This document shows positions 8,082 to 15,365 of a stretch of 26,636 nucleotides of DNA, piece by piece. Position 1 is the first letter of the stretch; the number at the start of each line of letters is the position of its first letter. The position numbers were made by a program, and so were the translations under genes. The stretch is from IMG/VR virus record IMGVR_UViG_3300036770_004139, positions 1-26,636 of that record; one strand, given 5' to 3'. The notes beneath the pieces were generated by a model, which saw only the letters and a list, made by a program, of their open reading frames with translations, ran no database searches and was not told the origin of the DNA. Source of the DNA: a virus.

Positions 8082-8476
8082 TAGAAGAAGATTTTTACTG
8101 CACAATAAAATTTAAAAATGGTGAAGAAATATTTGCTAAAGTTGCAGCTATGGAAGAAGACGAAAGAACTTTTCTTTTAGTATCAAATCCAGTTATCATA
8201 TGTGAAGTTTTAAAAAGATCTGGAGTAGTTGGATATAAAGTAGAACCTTGGTTAAAAACAACAACAGAAGATTTATTTATCTTAAATATTGATGATGTTC
8301 TTACTATGAGTGAATCTTCCGACGTTGAAATGATTATGATGCATCAATCTTTCGTAAGACAAAATATAAAAAATACAAATTACAATAAACAAACTAAAAT
8401 AGACAGAAAAATGGGATATATCTCAAATGTTAATGATGCTAAAGAGATCTTAGAAAAACTCTTTAAAAATAGCTAA
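8078..8476 (+). CDS. Small Sm-like protein, paralogue of the 21435-21713 product
   Basis: A 132-residue protein conserved in position in marine T4-like phages but of unknown function. The first 45 residues (TIKFKNGEEIFAKVAAME...LLVSNPVII) have the strand-turn-strand look of an Sm/SH3-like small barrel. It then has EPWLKTTTEDLFILNIDDVLTM at about residues 57-78, which lines up with EPFLLGYTKQDTFMMNSDKILTL in the protein encoded at 21435-21713, so the two are probably paralogues. The C-terminal 35 residues are basic and specific to this copy. Translationally coupled to uvsW. Sm-like folds often bind RNA or serve as adaptors, but no function should be assigned from this alone. Confidence 0.85.
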   Translation: MIEEDFYCTIKFKNGEEIFAKVAAMEEDERTFLLVSNPVIICEVLKRSGVVGYKVEPWLKTTTEDLFILNIDDVLTMSESSDVEMIMMHQSFVRQNIKNTNYNKQTKIDRKMGYISNVNDAKEILEKLFKNS

Positions 8477-8527
8477 TACTAATCTTTTCAACCCTCACAA
8501 AGGTTATTGTACATACTTTTGGATACC

Positions 8528-8556
8528 TTGTCAAGCATTTGTGAAAGTGTTATAAT
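8528..8556 (+). promoter_or_regulatory. Sigma70-type promoter upstream of gp55
   Basis: TTGTCA (8528-8533), 17-bp spacer, TATAAT (8551-8556), with an extended -10 TG at 8548-8549. Start expected near 8563, leaving 19 nt to the ATG at 8582. It lies in the 105-base gap between the Sm-like gene and gp55, the largest gene-free stretch in this half of the window. No terminator hairpin was seen in the gap. Confidence 0.82.
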
Positions 8557-8581
8557 CTCTACATAATAATGATAAAAAGTT

Positions 8582-9076
8582 ATGATAACCACAGCAATTA
8601 TGACCAAAAGAAAAAGGTCAGAGCATTATGTTAACAACAAAGAATTTCTTTTAGCACTTATTAAATATCGTGAAGATAAGGAAATTGCAGAAATTCAAGG
8701 AAAACCAAAACCACCCATTCCTCGTTATATTGGGGAGTGTTTTTTAAAGATTGCAAATCATCTTTCCTTTAAACCAAACTTTGTGAACTATATGTTTAAG
8801 GAAGATATGATTTCGGATGGGATTGAAAATTGTGTTCAATATATTCATAATTTTAATCCAGAGAAATCACAAAATCCTTTTGCATATTTTACTCAAATCA
8901 TTCACTATGCATTTTTGAGACGTATTCAAAAAGAAAAGAAACAATTGGAAATTAAAAATAAAATTCTTGAAAGGTCTGGATTTTCTGAAGTATTTGAGGA
9001 CAACAGCCTTGACGGAAGCAACTATAGCGACTATAATTCAATTAAGGATAATATTCACTCAAAACTCAGATACTGA
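8582..9076 (+). CDS. 55: Late-promoter sigma factor gp55
   Basis: A reduced sigma70-family factor that recognises the TATAAATA-type late boxes with host RNA polymerase and the gp45 clamp. The conserved core is clear: HYVNNKEFLLALIKY near the N terminus (T4: YNYVNNKELLQAIIDW) and the region-2-like DGIENCVQYIHNFNPEKSQNPFAYFTQIIHYAFLRRIQKEKK (T4: [42 protein letters not shown]). The reading frame starts at 8582 (164 residues), but the ATG at 8600 (158 residues) matches the family start better; neither has a good ribosome site. The C terminus is shorter than in T4 (185 residues) and I do not see the hydrophobic clamp-binding tail of T4 gp55. Confidence 0.95.
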   Translation: MITTAIMTKRKRSEHYVNNKEFLLALIKYREDKEIAEIQGKPKPPIPRYIGECFLKIANHLSFKPNFVNYMFKEDMISDGIENCVQYIHNFNPEKSQNPFAYFTQIIHYAFLRRIQKEKKQLEIKNKILERSGFSEVFEDNSLDGSNYSDYNSIKDNIHSKLRY

Positions 9077-10117
9077 ATGAAAGTTGCTATCATCACCGAT
9101 CAACACTTTGGGGCACGAAAGAACTCTAAACTCTTTCACGATTATTTTCTAAAGTTTTATAATGATGTGTTTTTCCCGACGCTGGAACAGTACGGGATTA
9201 CTACAGTTATTGATATGGGTGATACTTTTGATAGTCGTAAAGGTATTGATTTCTCTGCTCTTTCTTGGGCAAAGAATAATTACTATGATCGTCTTCAGCA
9301 AATGGGAGTAACTGTTCATACAATTGTTGGTAATCATACTGCTTACTATAAAAACACTAACGAAGTAAATGCTGTGGATTTATTGCTTCGTGAATACAGT
9401 AATGTGACTGTATATTCTGAACCAACGGAAGTTAAACTTGATAAATTGAACGTTCTTTTTATACCTTGGATTAATCAGGAAAATGAAGAAAATACTCTTA
9501 AAATGATTCAAAAGTCATCATCCAAATGTGCGATGGGACATCTTGAACTTCAAGGATTTCGAGTTAATAAACAACTTGTGATGGAACACGGGTTAGAAAG
9601 TAAAGTTTTTGATAAATTCAAACTTGTTTTTTCGGGACACTATCATACTCGTTCTGATAATGGAACTGTTTTTTACTTGGGAAATCCTTATGAGATGTTT
9701 TGGAATGATGTAAATGATGAAAGGGGGTTTCATCTTTTTGATACTGAAACTTTAGAAAAAATTGTAATTAATAATCCTTATCGTTTGTTTTATAATATTT
9801 ACTATGAGGATACAAACTACCAAACCTTTAACGTAAAAGAATATGAGAACAAAATTGTAAGAGTGATTGTTCGTAAAAAAACTGATATTAAAAAGTTTGA
9901 AAAATTTATTGATAAGTTATATGCTTCCAGTATTGCAGAACTCAAAATTATTGAAAACTTTGCAATTCAAGAACTTGAAGATTTTGAAGCATTTGAATCT
10001 GAAGATACTCTATCAATTTTAAATAGATATATTGAGGAGGCAGAAATCAATCTTGATAAATCCTTAATTCAAAAAATGATTCAAGAAATTTATCAAGAAG
10101 CTTGCGAACTGGTATAA
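9077..10117 (+). CDS. 47: Recombination endonuclease subunit gp47 (Mre11-like)
   Basis: The nuclease subunit of the gp46/47 complex, equivalent to SbcD/Mre11, which resects double-strand ends to feed UvsX recombination. The 346 residues match T4 gp47 (339). Metallophosphoesterase motifs are complete: DQH (residues 8-10), DMGDTFDSRK (about 47-56), VGNHTAYY (about 84-91), MGHLEL and FSGHYHTRSD, providing the Asp, His and Asn metal ligands. It starts immediately at the base after the gp55 stop, and its stop overlaps the next start by one base (TAATG), so this is one tight operon. Confidence 0.96.
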   Translation: MKVAIITDQHFGARKNSKLFHDYFLKFYNDVFFPTLEQYGITTVIDMGDTFDSRKGIDFSALSWAKNNYYDRLQQMGVTVHTIVGNHTAYYKNTNEVNAVDLLLREYSNVTVYSEPTEVKLDKLNVLFIPWINQENEENTLKMIQKSSSKCAMGHLELQGFRVNKQLVMEHGLESKVFDKFKLVFSGHYHTRSDNGTVFYLGNPYEMFWNDVNDERGFHLFDTETLEKIVINNPYRLFYNIYYEDTNYQTFNVKEYENKIVRVIVRKKTDIKKFEKFIDKLYASSIAELKIIENFAIQELEDFEAFESEDTLSILNRYIEEAEINLDKSLIQKMIQEIYQEACELV

Positions 10118-10386
10118 TGTTCTTACTTACAATTAATGGTAGAGAAACTGAAGGTGCTTATGCTGTTGTTGACTCTGAAGGTGAAAAAGTTCTTTATCTA
10201 TTTGAGGAGGAAGACGATGCAACTCGATTTGCTTTGTTGTTAGAGGAAAATGATTATCCCGAAATGCACGTCATAGAAATTGAAGATGATGTGATGATAA
10301 AGACTTGTGAAATGCACGATTACAATTATACTGTAATTACTAAAAATGACATTGTGATTCCTCCAGAAGAAAATGATTTTATTTAA
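10117..10386 (+). CDS. DUF3110-like small acidic protein
   Basis: An 89-residue acidic protein. The start at 10117 overlaps the gp47 stop (TAATG); an earlier start at 10102 would overlap gp47 further. The pattern FLLTINGRETEGAYAV, then LYLFEEEDDATRFALLLEENDYPEM, then an ending IVIPPEEN matches my memory of DUF3110, a family found mostly in cyanobacteria, where the same order of a beta start, an F-EDEDDATRYALLLE helix and a final MPPE occurs. Function unknown. Sitting between the two subunits of the gp46/47 nuclease suggests either an accessory role or a conserved passenger. It overlaps gp46 by 14 nt. If confirmed it is a host-type gene and supports a cyanobacterial host. Confidence 0.85.
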   Translation: MFLLTINGRETEGAYAVVDSEGEKVLYLFEEEDDATRFALLLEENDYPEMHVIEIEDDVMIKTCEMHDYNYTVITKNDIVIPPEENDFI

Positions 10387-12085
10387 AACAATACGGTGGA
10401 AGAATTTTCTTTCAACTGGCAATCAATACACCGAAATTGATTTCACACAAAACTCTACCAATTTAATTATCGGTACAAATGGTGCTGGAAAAAGCACAGT
10501 ACTTGATGCTCTTACTTTTTCTCTATTTGGAAAACCCTTTCGCAAAATTAATAAACCCCAACTTATTAATTCTGTAAATGAAAAAGATTGTAAAGTTGAA
10601 GTTGAGTTTTCTGTAGGTAATGTTGAATGGAAAGTTGTAAGAGGAATTAAACCTGCTATTTTTGAAATCTGGAGAAATGGTTCTGCATTAGATCAATCTG
10701 CTGCTGCATTGGATCAGCAAAAATGGTTGGAGCAAAATGTCCTTAAAATGAACTACAAGTCTTTTACACAGATTGTAATTCTGGGTAGTAGTACTTTTGT
10801 ACCTTTTATGCAACTTCCTGCTGCTCATCGTAGAGAAGTGATTGAAGATCTGCTTGATATTAAAATCTTTTCTTCAATGAATACTTTGATTAAAGAAAAA
10901 ATTCGTTTAGTTAAAGAAGATATTAAAGTTTTAGAACTTAAGAAAGAATCTTTTCTTGATAAAGTTAAAATGCAACAGAACTTTATTGAAGAACTTGAAA
11001 ACCGCGGAAATGCCAATATTAATGCCAATAGAGAAAAAATTGCCAATTTGGATTCTGAGATTGGTGATTATATGGAAAAAAATTCTTTTTTGGAAGAACC
11101 TCTTCGTGACTATATTAAAGAGCAAGATGAGATTACTGGTTATGCAGAGAAACTTCGTAAGTTGATAAATCTTAAAGGTAAGATATCGCAAAAAGTTTCT
11201 ACAATTAGTGAGGAGCATAAGTTTTTTACAGAGAATACGGTGTGCCCCACCTGTACACAAGAAATTGATGATGATTTTAGAATAAATAAAATTAATGACG
11301 CTCAAAATAAGGCAAAAGAGTTGCAATCCGGTTATCAAGAACTGGAGGAGGCAATTAAAGAAGAGGAAAGGCGAGAGCGTCAATTTACTACCTTATCAAA
11401 GGAAATTAAAAAAATCACAGATGAGATTTCTCAAAACAACATTAAAATTTCTGGGTGTAGAAGACAAATCAAAGATCTTGAATCTGAAGTTCAAAGAGTT
11501 GCCGAACAACTTAAAAACAGAAATACTGAGCACGAAAAGTTAGAATCGTTTAAAGATAATTTAAAAACTGTATATGATGATCTTGCCACTAAAAAAGATT
11601 TAATTCATTATTACGATTTTACTTACAGTTTACTTAAAGACAGTGGAGTGAAATCTAAGATTATCAAGAAGTATCTTCCTTTGATTAATCAGCAAGTCAA
11701 TCGTTATCTTCAAATGATGGACTTCTATATTAACTTCACCCTTGATGAGGAATTTAACGAAACTGTCCAGTCACCTATTCACGAAGATTTTTCTTATGCT
11801 TCTTTTAGTGAAGGTGAAAAAATGAGAATTGATCTATCACTTCTCTTTACTTGGAGAGAAGTTGCAAGAATGAAAAATTCTGTGAATACAAATCTTCTGA
11901 TTATGGATGAAGTGTTTGATAGTTCACTTGATGGATTTGGTACAGAAGAGTTTCTTAAAATTATTCGTTATGTAATTAAAGATGCTAATATATTTGTTAT
12001 TTCCCATAAGACTGGATTAGAGGACAAATTTGAAAGTGTCATAAAGTTTGAGAAAGTCAAAGGTTTTTCACGTATGGTGTCTTGA
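10373..12085 (+). CDS. 46: Recombination endonuclease subunit gp46 (Rad50-like)
   Basis: The SMC-like ATPase of the gp46/47 complex (SbcC/Rad50 type). All parts are visible: Walker A GTNGAGKST (34-42), Q-loop region in KSFTQIVILGSSTF, a long coiled coil from about 170 to 450 interrupted by the zinc hook CPTC (Cys291, Cys294), the ABC signature SFSEGEKMR and Walker B LLIMDEVFDSSLD near the C terminus. The 570-residue length matches T4 gp46 (560). The coiled coil is short compared with cellular Rad50, as usual in phages. The ATG at 10373 lies inside the end of the DUF3110-like gene. Confidence 0.97.
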   Translation: MILFKTIRWKNFLSTGNQYTEIDFTQNSTNLIIGTNGAGKSTVLDALTFSLFGKPFRKINKPQLINSVNEKDCKVEVEFSVGNVEWKVVRGIKPAIFEIWRNGSALDQSAAALDQQKWLEQNVLKMNYKSFTQIVILGSSTFVPFMQLPAAHRREVIEDLLDIKIFSSMNTLIKEKIRLVKEDIKVLELKKESFLDKVKMQQNFIEELENRGNANINANREKIANLDSEIGDYMEKNSFLEEPLRDYIKEQDEITGYAEKLRKLINLKGKISQKVSTISEEHKFFTENTVCPTCTQEIDDDFRINKINDAQNKAKELQSGYQELEEAIKEEERRERQFTTLSKEIKKITDEISQNNIKISGCRRQIKDLESEVQRVAEQLKNRNTEHEKLESFKDNLKTVYDDLATKKDLIHYYDFTYSLLKDSGVKSKIIKKYLPLINQQVNRYLQMMDFYINFTLDEEFNETVQSPIHEDFSYASFSEGEKMRIDLSLLFTWREVARMKNSVNTNLLIMDEVFDSSLDGFGTEEFLKIIRYVIKDANIFVISHKTGLEDKFESVIKFEKVKGFSRMVS

Positions 12086-12099
12086 TACACCAAAGAACA

Positions 12100-12321
12100 A
12101 TGAACACTCCCAACTGGCAACACAACTCTGGGAAACCTCAGAAACGAAAACTTAAACCACAAGCACTGAGGCAAGCTAAAGCACGACTTGCCCAGTTTAA
12201 AAAGCGTCATATGGGTCGTCCAAAGGGCGACCTTTCGTCGTATTATGGGTTCATACGAAACGAAACAAATGCCTGTCCGTCACGAAATCAAATCTCAACT
12301 TGCGAAACTGCTTGCCACTGA
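12100..12321 (+). CDS. Small basic protein overlapping the VWA gene
   Basis: A 73-residue frame starting at the first ATG after gp46 and running 77 nt into the next gene. The first 50 residues look like real protein: Asn/Gln-rich start, then a strongly basic helix (KPQKRKLKPQALRQAKARLAQFKKRH) and MGRPKGDLSSYYGF. The last 20 or so residues share DNA with the VWA protein start and are less convincing. Without this gene the 160 nt between gp46 and the VWA start would be empty, unusual for this packed genome. A basic helix like this could bind nucleic acid, but no family was recognised. Confidence 0.55.
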   Translation: MNTPNWQHNSGKPQKRKLKPQALRQAKARLAQFKKRHMGRPKGDLSSYYGFIRNETNACPSRNQISTCETACH

Positions 12322-14452
12322 AGATTTGGTGGTGGAGCACAAGAAGGTTTCTACCGCCTGCTTCAACGTCCACACTCGTGTGCTAACTCTTCCTCTGTGG
12401 GAAAAGGCAAGTAATCTTGTATATGACCTTCTGGTAGGTCACGAAGTTGGGCACGCACTTTTTACTCCTGATGAAGATTGGTCACAAAATACAAAAATCC
12501 CTCCTCAGTTTGTAAATGTAGTTGAGGATGCTCGCATTGAAAAATTGATGAAACGCAAGTATATGGGGCTTGCAAAAACTTTCTTCAATGGATACAAAGA
12601 ACTGAACGATCAAGATTTCTTTCAGTTGAACGATGAAAATCTGTCCAAGTTCAATCTTGCCGATCGTGCAAATTTGTGGTTTAAAGTTGGTAACTATATT
12701 GATGTTCCTATTCAGAGGGGTAAAGAGATTGAAATCATCAACCTCATTGCTGATACTGAAACTTTTGCTGATGTCTTGATTGCTGCAGAAGAACTTTATA
12801 AGTATTGTAAGAAAGAAAAAGAACAACAGCAAAAAGTTCCCGACTTTGATTCTCACGAAACTGGAGGAGATTCTCAATCTTCTACTAATCAACCTGTAGA
12901 AACCGATGACTCCTCTCCAGAGGAAGAAGGTGAGAGTGATAACTCACAACCAAATCCCGATGAATCTTACGGTGGAACTGCTCAAGGTGATGAGGTTCAA
13001 AATACTGCTAATGATGAAGAAGAACCTGAAGTTCTCACTGCAGATTCTTTGGAGAATAAACTTCGTGACTTAATTAATCACGATGGATATGAAAACGTTT
13101 ATGTTGAGATTCCTCAAGTCAATCTTGAGACTGTGATTGGTAAAAATGCAGATGTTCATAGGGACATTGATACATCTTTTAACCATCAACAGAATAAGCA
13201 TAATGAAATGTGCGATGAACGTAACTTGGATCGTGTAGACCTTTTTAAATATGCAGATGAGGACTATAAAAAGTTTAAACTGTCGGCTCAAAAAGAAGTC
13301 AACTATTTGGTGAAGGAATTTGAATGCCGTAAGGCAGCAGATTCTTATGCTCGTGCTACCACTGCTCGCACAGGTGTTCTTGATACATCTCGTCTTCATT
13401 CCTACAAGTACTCGGAGGATTTGTTCAAGAAAGTTTCAGTGATTCCTGATGGAAAAAATCACGGTCTGATTTTTATTCTGGATTGGAGTGGATCGATGTC
13501 TCACGTTCTTCAAGATACTTGCAAACAACTTTTTAATCTTGTTTGGTTCTGTAAAAAAGTTGCGATTCCTTTTGAAGTTTATGCTTTTACAAATGAGTGG
13601 AGACGTGGTGAGTATGATTATGAAAATAAAACTCACGCACCAGCAGATCGTACTCCTCACTATGAGGCAAAAGAGGGGTTGATTCAAGTTGAAGAAACTT
13701 TTGCTTTGATGAATCTTCTTACCAGTAAAGTTTCTGGTAAAGAACTGGAACATCAAATGCTTAATGTTTGGCGTCTTTCTATTTGTTTCAGGGATTCTTA
13801 TCGTGCTCAATACACATATTCAAATCGGTTGGCTCTTTCGGGAACTCCTTTGAATGAAGCATTGATGAGTCTTCATCAGATTCTTCCTAAGTTTCAACGA
13901 GAAAATAAACTTCAAAAAGTCCAATGTATTGTGCTGACTGATGGTGAGGCAAATTATCCTCCCTATCACGTAGAAATCAAACGTGGATATGATTCTGATT
14001 CTTACATTGGAGCTCGTGGTATTAATCCAGATAAAACTTTTCTTCGGGATCGTAAACTTGGCATTACCTATAAGTTTGATTATGGGTATCATCAATTTAC
14101 TGAAGTCCTTCTTCGCAATTTGAAGGATAAGTTTCCCTCTGTAAACTTTATTGGGATTCGTGTTCTTGAAGGACGTAATGCAAATCGTTTCATTAATCTT
14201 TATCACAATCAAAGTGATAAGCAATATGAAGTGATTCAAAATGATTGGAAGAAACTGAAAAGTTTTACTATCACCAACTCTGGATATGACGCTTATTTTG
14301 GACTTTCTTCTTCTGCTTTGTCTCAAGATGCTGAGTTTGATGTTGCTGAATCTGCAACTAAATCGCAAATTAAATCTGCTTTCGTAAAGTCACTTAAAAC
14401 TAAAAAATTGAATAAAAAAGTTCTTGGGGAGTTCATTTCTCTTGTTGTCTAA
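12245..14452 (+). CDS. CobT-like protein with HExxH motif and VWA domain
   Basis: A 735-residue protein with CobT-like organisation. The N-terminal domain has HEVGH (66-70) and, about 26 residues on, NVVEDARIEKLM, the HExxH plus downstream Glu arrangement of zinc metallopeptidases. A low-complexity acidic linker rich in S, D, E, N and Q follows (about residues 205-265). The C-terminal VWA domain keeps every MIDAS metal ligand: DWSGS (Asp413, Ser415, Ser417), Thr534 in SGTPLNEAL and Asp566 in LTDGEAN. The start is set at the ATG at 12245 (MGSYETKQMPVRHEIK); an earlier ATG at 12188 gives an unlikely leader. MoxR ATPases work with VWA partners, and a CobS-like MoxR ATPase is encoded 0.9 kb downstream. 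In cells CobS/CobT insert cobalt into corrin rings; whether this phage pair does that is unknown. Confidence 0.88.
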   Translation: MGSYETKQMPVRHEIKSQLAKLLATEDLVVEHKKVSTACFNVHTRVLTLPLWEKASNLVYDLLVGHEVGHALFTPDEDWSQNTKIPPQFVNVVEDARIEKLMKRKYMGLAKTFFNGYKELNDQDFFQLNDENLSKFNLADRANLWFKVGNYIDVPIQRGKEIEIINLIADTETFADVLIAAEELYKYCKKEKEQQQKVPDFDSHETGGDSQSSTNQPVETDDSSPEEEGESDNSQPNPDESYGGTAQGDEVQNTANDEEEPEVLTADSLENKLRDLINHDGYENVYVEIPQVNLETVIGKNADVHRDIDTSFNHQQNKHNEMCDERNLDRVDLFKYADEDYKKFKLSAQKEVNYLVKEFECRKAADSYARATTARTGVLDTSRLHSYKYSEDLFKKVSVIPDGKNHGLIFILDWSGSMSHVLQDTCKQLFNLVWFCKKVAIPFEVYAFTNEWRRGEYDYENKTHAPADRTPHYEAKEGLIQVEETFALMNLLTSKVSGKELEHQMLNVWRLSICFRDSYRAQYTYSNRLALSGTPLNEALMSLHQILPKFQRENKLQKVQCIVLTDGEANYPPYHVEIKRGYDSDSYIGARGINPDKTFLRDRKLGITYKFDYGYHQFTEVLLRNLKDKFPSVNFIGIRVLEGRNANRFINLYHNQSDKQYEVIQNDWKKLKSFTITNSGYDAYFGLSSSALSQDAEFDVAESATKSQIKSAFVKSLKTKKLNKKVLGEFISLVV

Positions 14453-14455
14453 ATA
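14449..14455 (+). promoter_or_regulatory. Late promoter box CTAAATA before the DUF3293-like gene
   Basis: CTAAATA overlaps the VWA gene stop codon. T4 spacing gives a start near 14461 and a leader of about 15 nt before the ATG at 14476. It is the only late-type box I found at a gene start inside the replication half of the window, and the gene behind it has a capsid-targeting N terminus. Confidence 0.5.
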
Positions 14456-14475
14456 CCTAAAAAGTATCTGCCCAT

Positions 14476-15141
14476 ATGAAAACTTTTCAAGAATTTATGT
14501 TTGAATGCAATTCAGTTAATGAATTGTTTATAACCAGAAAATCTCCTGAAGAACAAAAAAAGAAAAAGGTTGCAGAACTCATTCGTTTGATGAAAGCAGT
14601 AGAAGATCCACTTTCTGATGTTCCCGCCAGACGTAAAAAAGTAAAAGCAAATGAAGAAGTTGAATGTATTGATGAAACTTCTCTCACTCGTGTAATGAGT
14701 AAATCAAAGAAAGGTGGAATGGCAATTATGTCTGCCCAACGTGGTGACAAATCAAAAGCAGAAAACAAAGCACGTTCGAGACAACTTGAAAGAGATGTAA
14801 GAGGTGCTGGTCTTCCTGGACCGACTAAAGTTGCTGGTAGATACACCGAAAATCCTGGAACTCCCCAAGAGAAAAAAGTAGGAGAGAAATCTCATATTAT
14901 TACTCCTGGTAAAAAAGGTAAGAGGAAGTTTAAAAAGGCAATTGAAAAACTTGGTAAAAAGTATAATCAGGATTCTGTTCTGATTCAACGTAAACCAGGT
15001 GGAAGTTCTACTCTCAAAGGAACTTCAAAGACATCTTGGCCAGGTAAAGGAAAGAATGTTAAAATAGGAAGTATGAAACCAGGTCGAACTGGTGAGTTTG
15101 ATACCAAAGTCAAAAACAAAACATTTACAGTTGAGGATTAA
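14476..15141 (+). CDS. Probable internal head protein, DUF3293-like, with capsid-targeting N terminus
   Basis: A 221-residue, very basic protein. The first ten residues, MKTFQEFMFE, closely match the capsid-targeting sequence of T4 internal proteins and Alt (MKTYQEFIAE), which sends proteins into the prohead core and is removed by gp21. Cleavage after Glu10 would be the analogous site. From about residue 90 the pattern resembles DUF3293: SRQLERDVRGAGLPGPTKVAGRY, EKSHIITPG and KKAIEKLGKKYNQDSVLI. The last 60 residues are rich in K, G, S and T. A late box lies 27 nt before the start. In T4, packaged internal proteins enter the host with the DNA and some block restriction; a similar early role here is inference from the targeting sequence. 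Confidence 0.8.
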   Translation: MKTFQEFMFECNSVNELFITRKSPEEQKKKKVAELIRLMKAVEDPLSDVPARRKKVKANEEVECIDETSLTRVMSKSKKGGMAIMSAQRGDKSKAENKARSRQLERDVRGAGLPGPTKVAGRYTENPGTPQEKKVGEKSHIITPGKKGKRKFKKAIEKLGKKYNQDSVLIQRKPGGSSTLKGTSKTSWPGKGKNVKIGSMKPGRTGEFDTKVKNKTFTVED

Positions 15142-15142
15142 A

Positions 15143-15328
15143 ATGAAATCCAAGTTTCCACTTGAACACGTAGTTAAGTATGATACCAAAGAAGTTTGGA
15201 TAAAGTGTGATAGTGCTATCACTGCTATGGGTATTTCTGCTATGGTAGAAAAATATTATCCTGGTTATAAAGGACATATTGGTAGTAAAGAATATCTTGA
15301 GAAACTCAAGGGACAGTTAGCAAACTGA
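15143..15328 (+). CDS. Small protein of unknown function
   Basis: A 61-residue frame starting at the ATG at 15143, one base after the previous stop, with a GAGG ribosome site at 15133-15136. I do not recognise it. It is mildly basic and contains DTKEVWIKCDSAITAMGISAMVEKYYPGYKG, which looks like a compact alpha/beta fold. A weak terminator follows, so it is probably the second gene of a late two-gene unit with the DUF3293-like gene. Confidence 0.75.
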   Translation: MKSKFPLEHVVKYDTKEVWIKCDSAITAMGISAMVEKYYPGYKGHIGSKEYLEKLKGQLAN

Positions 15329-15334
15329 CCATAG

Positions 15335-15360
15335 GGGGTCCTTGTGATTCCTTTTTTCGT
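15335..15360 (+). terminator. Possible weak terminator
   Basis: GGGGGTC can pair with GATTCCT around a short CTTGT loop, followed directly by a T run. The stem includes several G-U pairs, so it is much weaker than the terminators at 5537 and 20797. Position at the end of the short 14476-15328 unit supports it. Confidence 0.4.
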
Positions 15361-15365
15361 TTATA

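Noticed and set aside
8477-8527. Possible terminator or operator hairpin between the Sm-like gene and gp55
   Set aside because: Only 4-bp inverted repeats (AACC/GGTT) were found, with no T run; not enough to call.
10090-10118. Promoter-like TTATCA-17-TATAAT with extended -10 at the gp47/DUF3110 junction
   Set aside because: The TATAAT arises from the overlapping stop and start codons, the -35 matches only 4 of 6 bases, and the expected start would fall inside the DUF3110-like gene.
11281-11290. AATAAATA late-type box inside gp46
   Set aside because: It lies in the middle of the coiled-coil coding region with no gene start nearby; such matches are expected by chance in AT-rich DNA.
12188-12244. 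Longer N terminus for the CobT-like protein from ATG 12188
   Set aside because: The extra 19 residues look like an out-of-frame reading of the small basic gene, and MGSYETKQMPVRHEIK is a more natural start.
13820-14368. Open frame on the minus strand opposite the VWA domain (182 residues)
   Set aside because: It lies wholly opposite the conserved VWA coding region and its translation has no recognisable motif.
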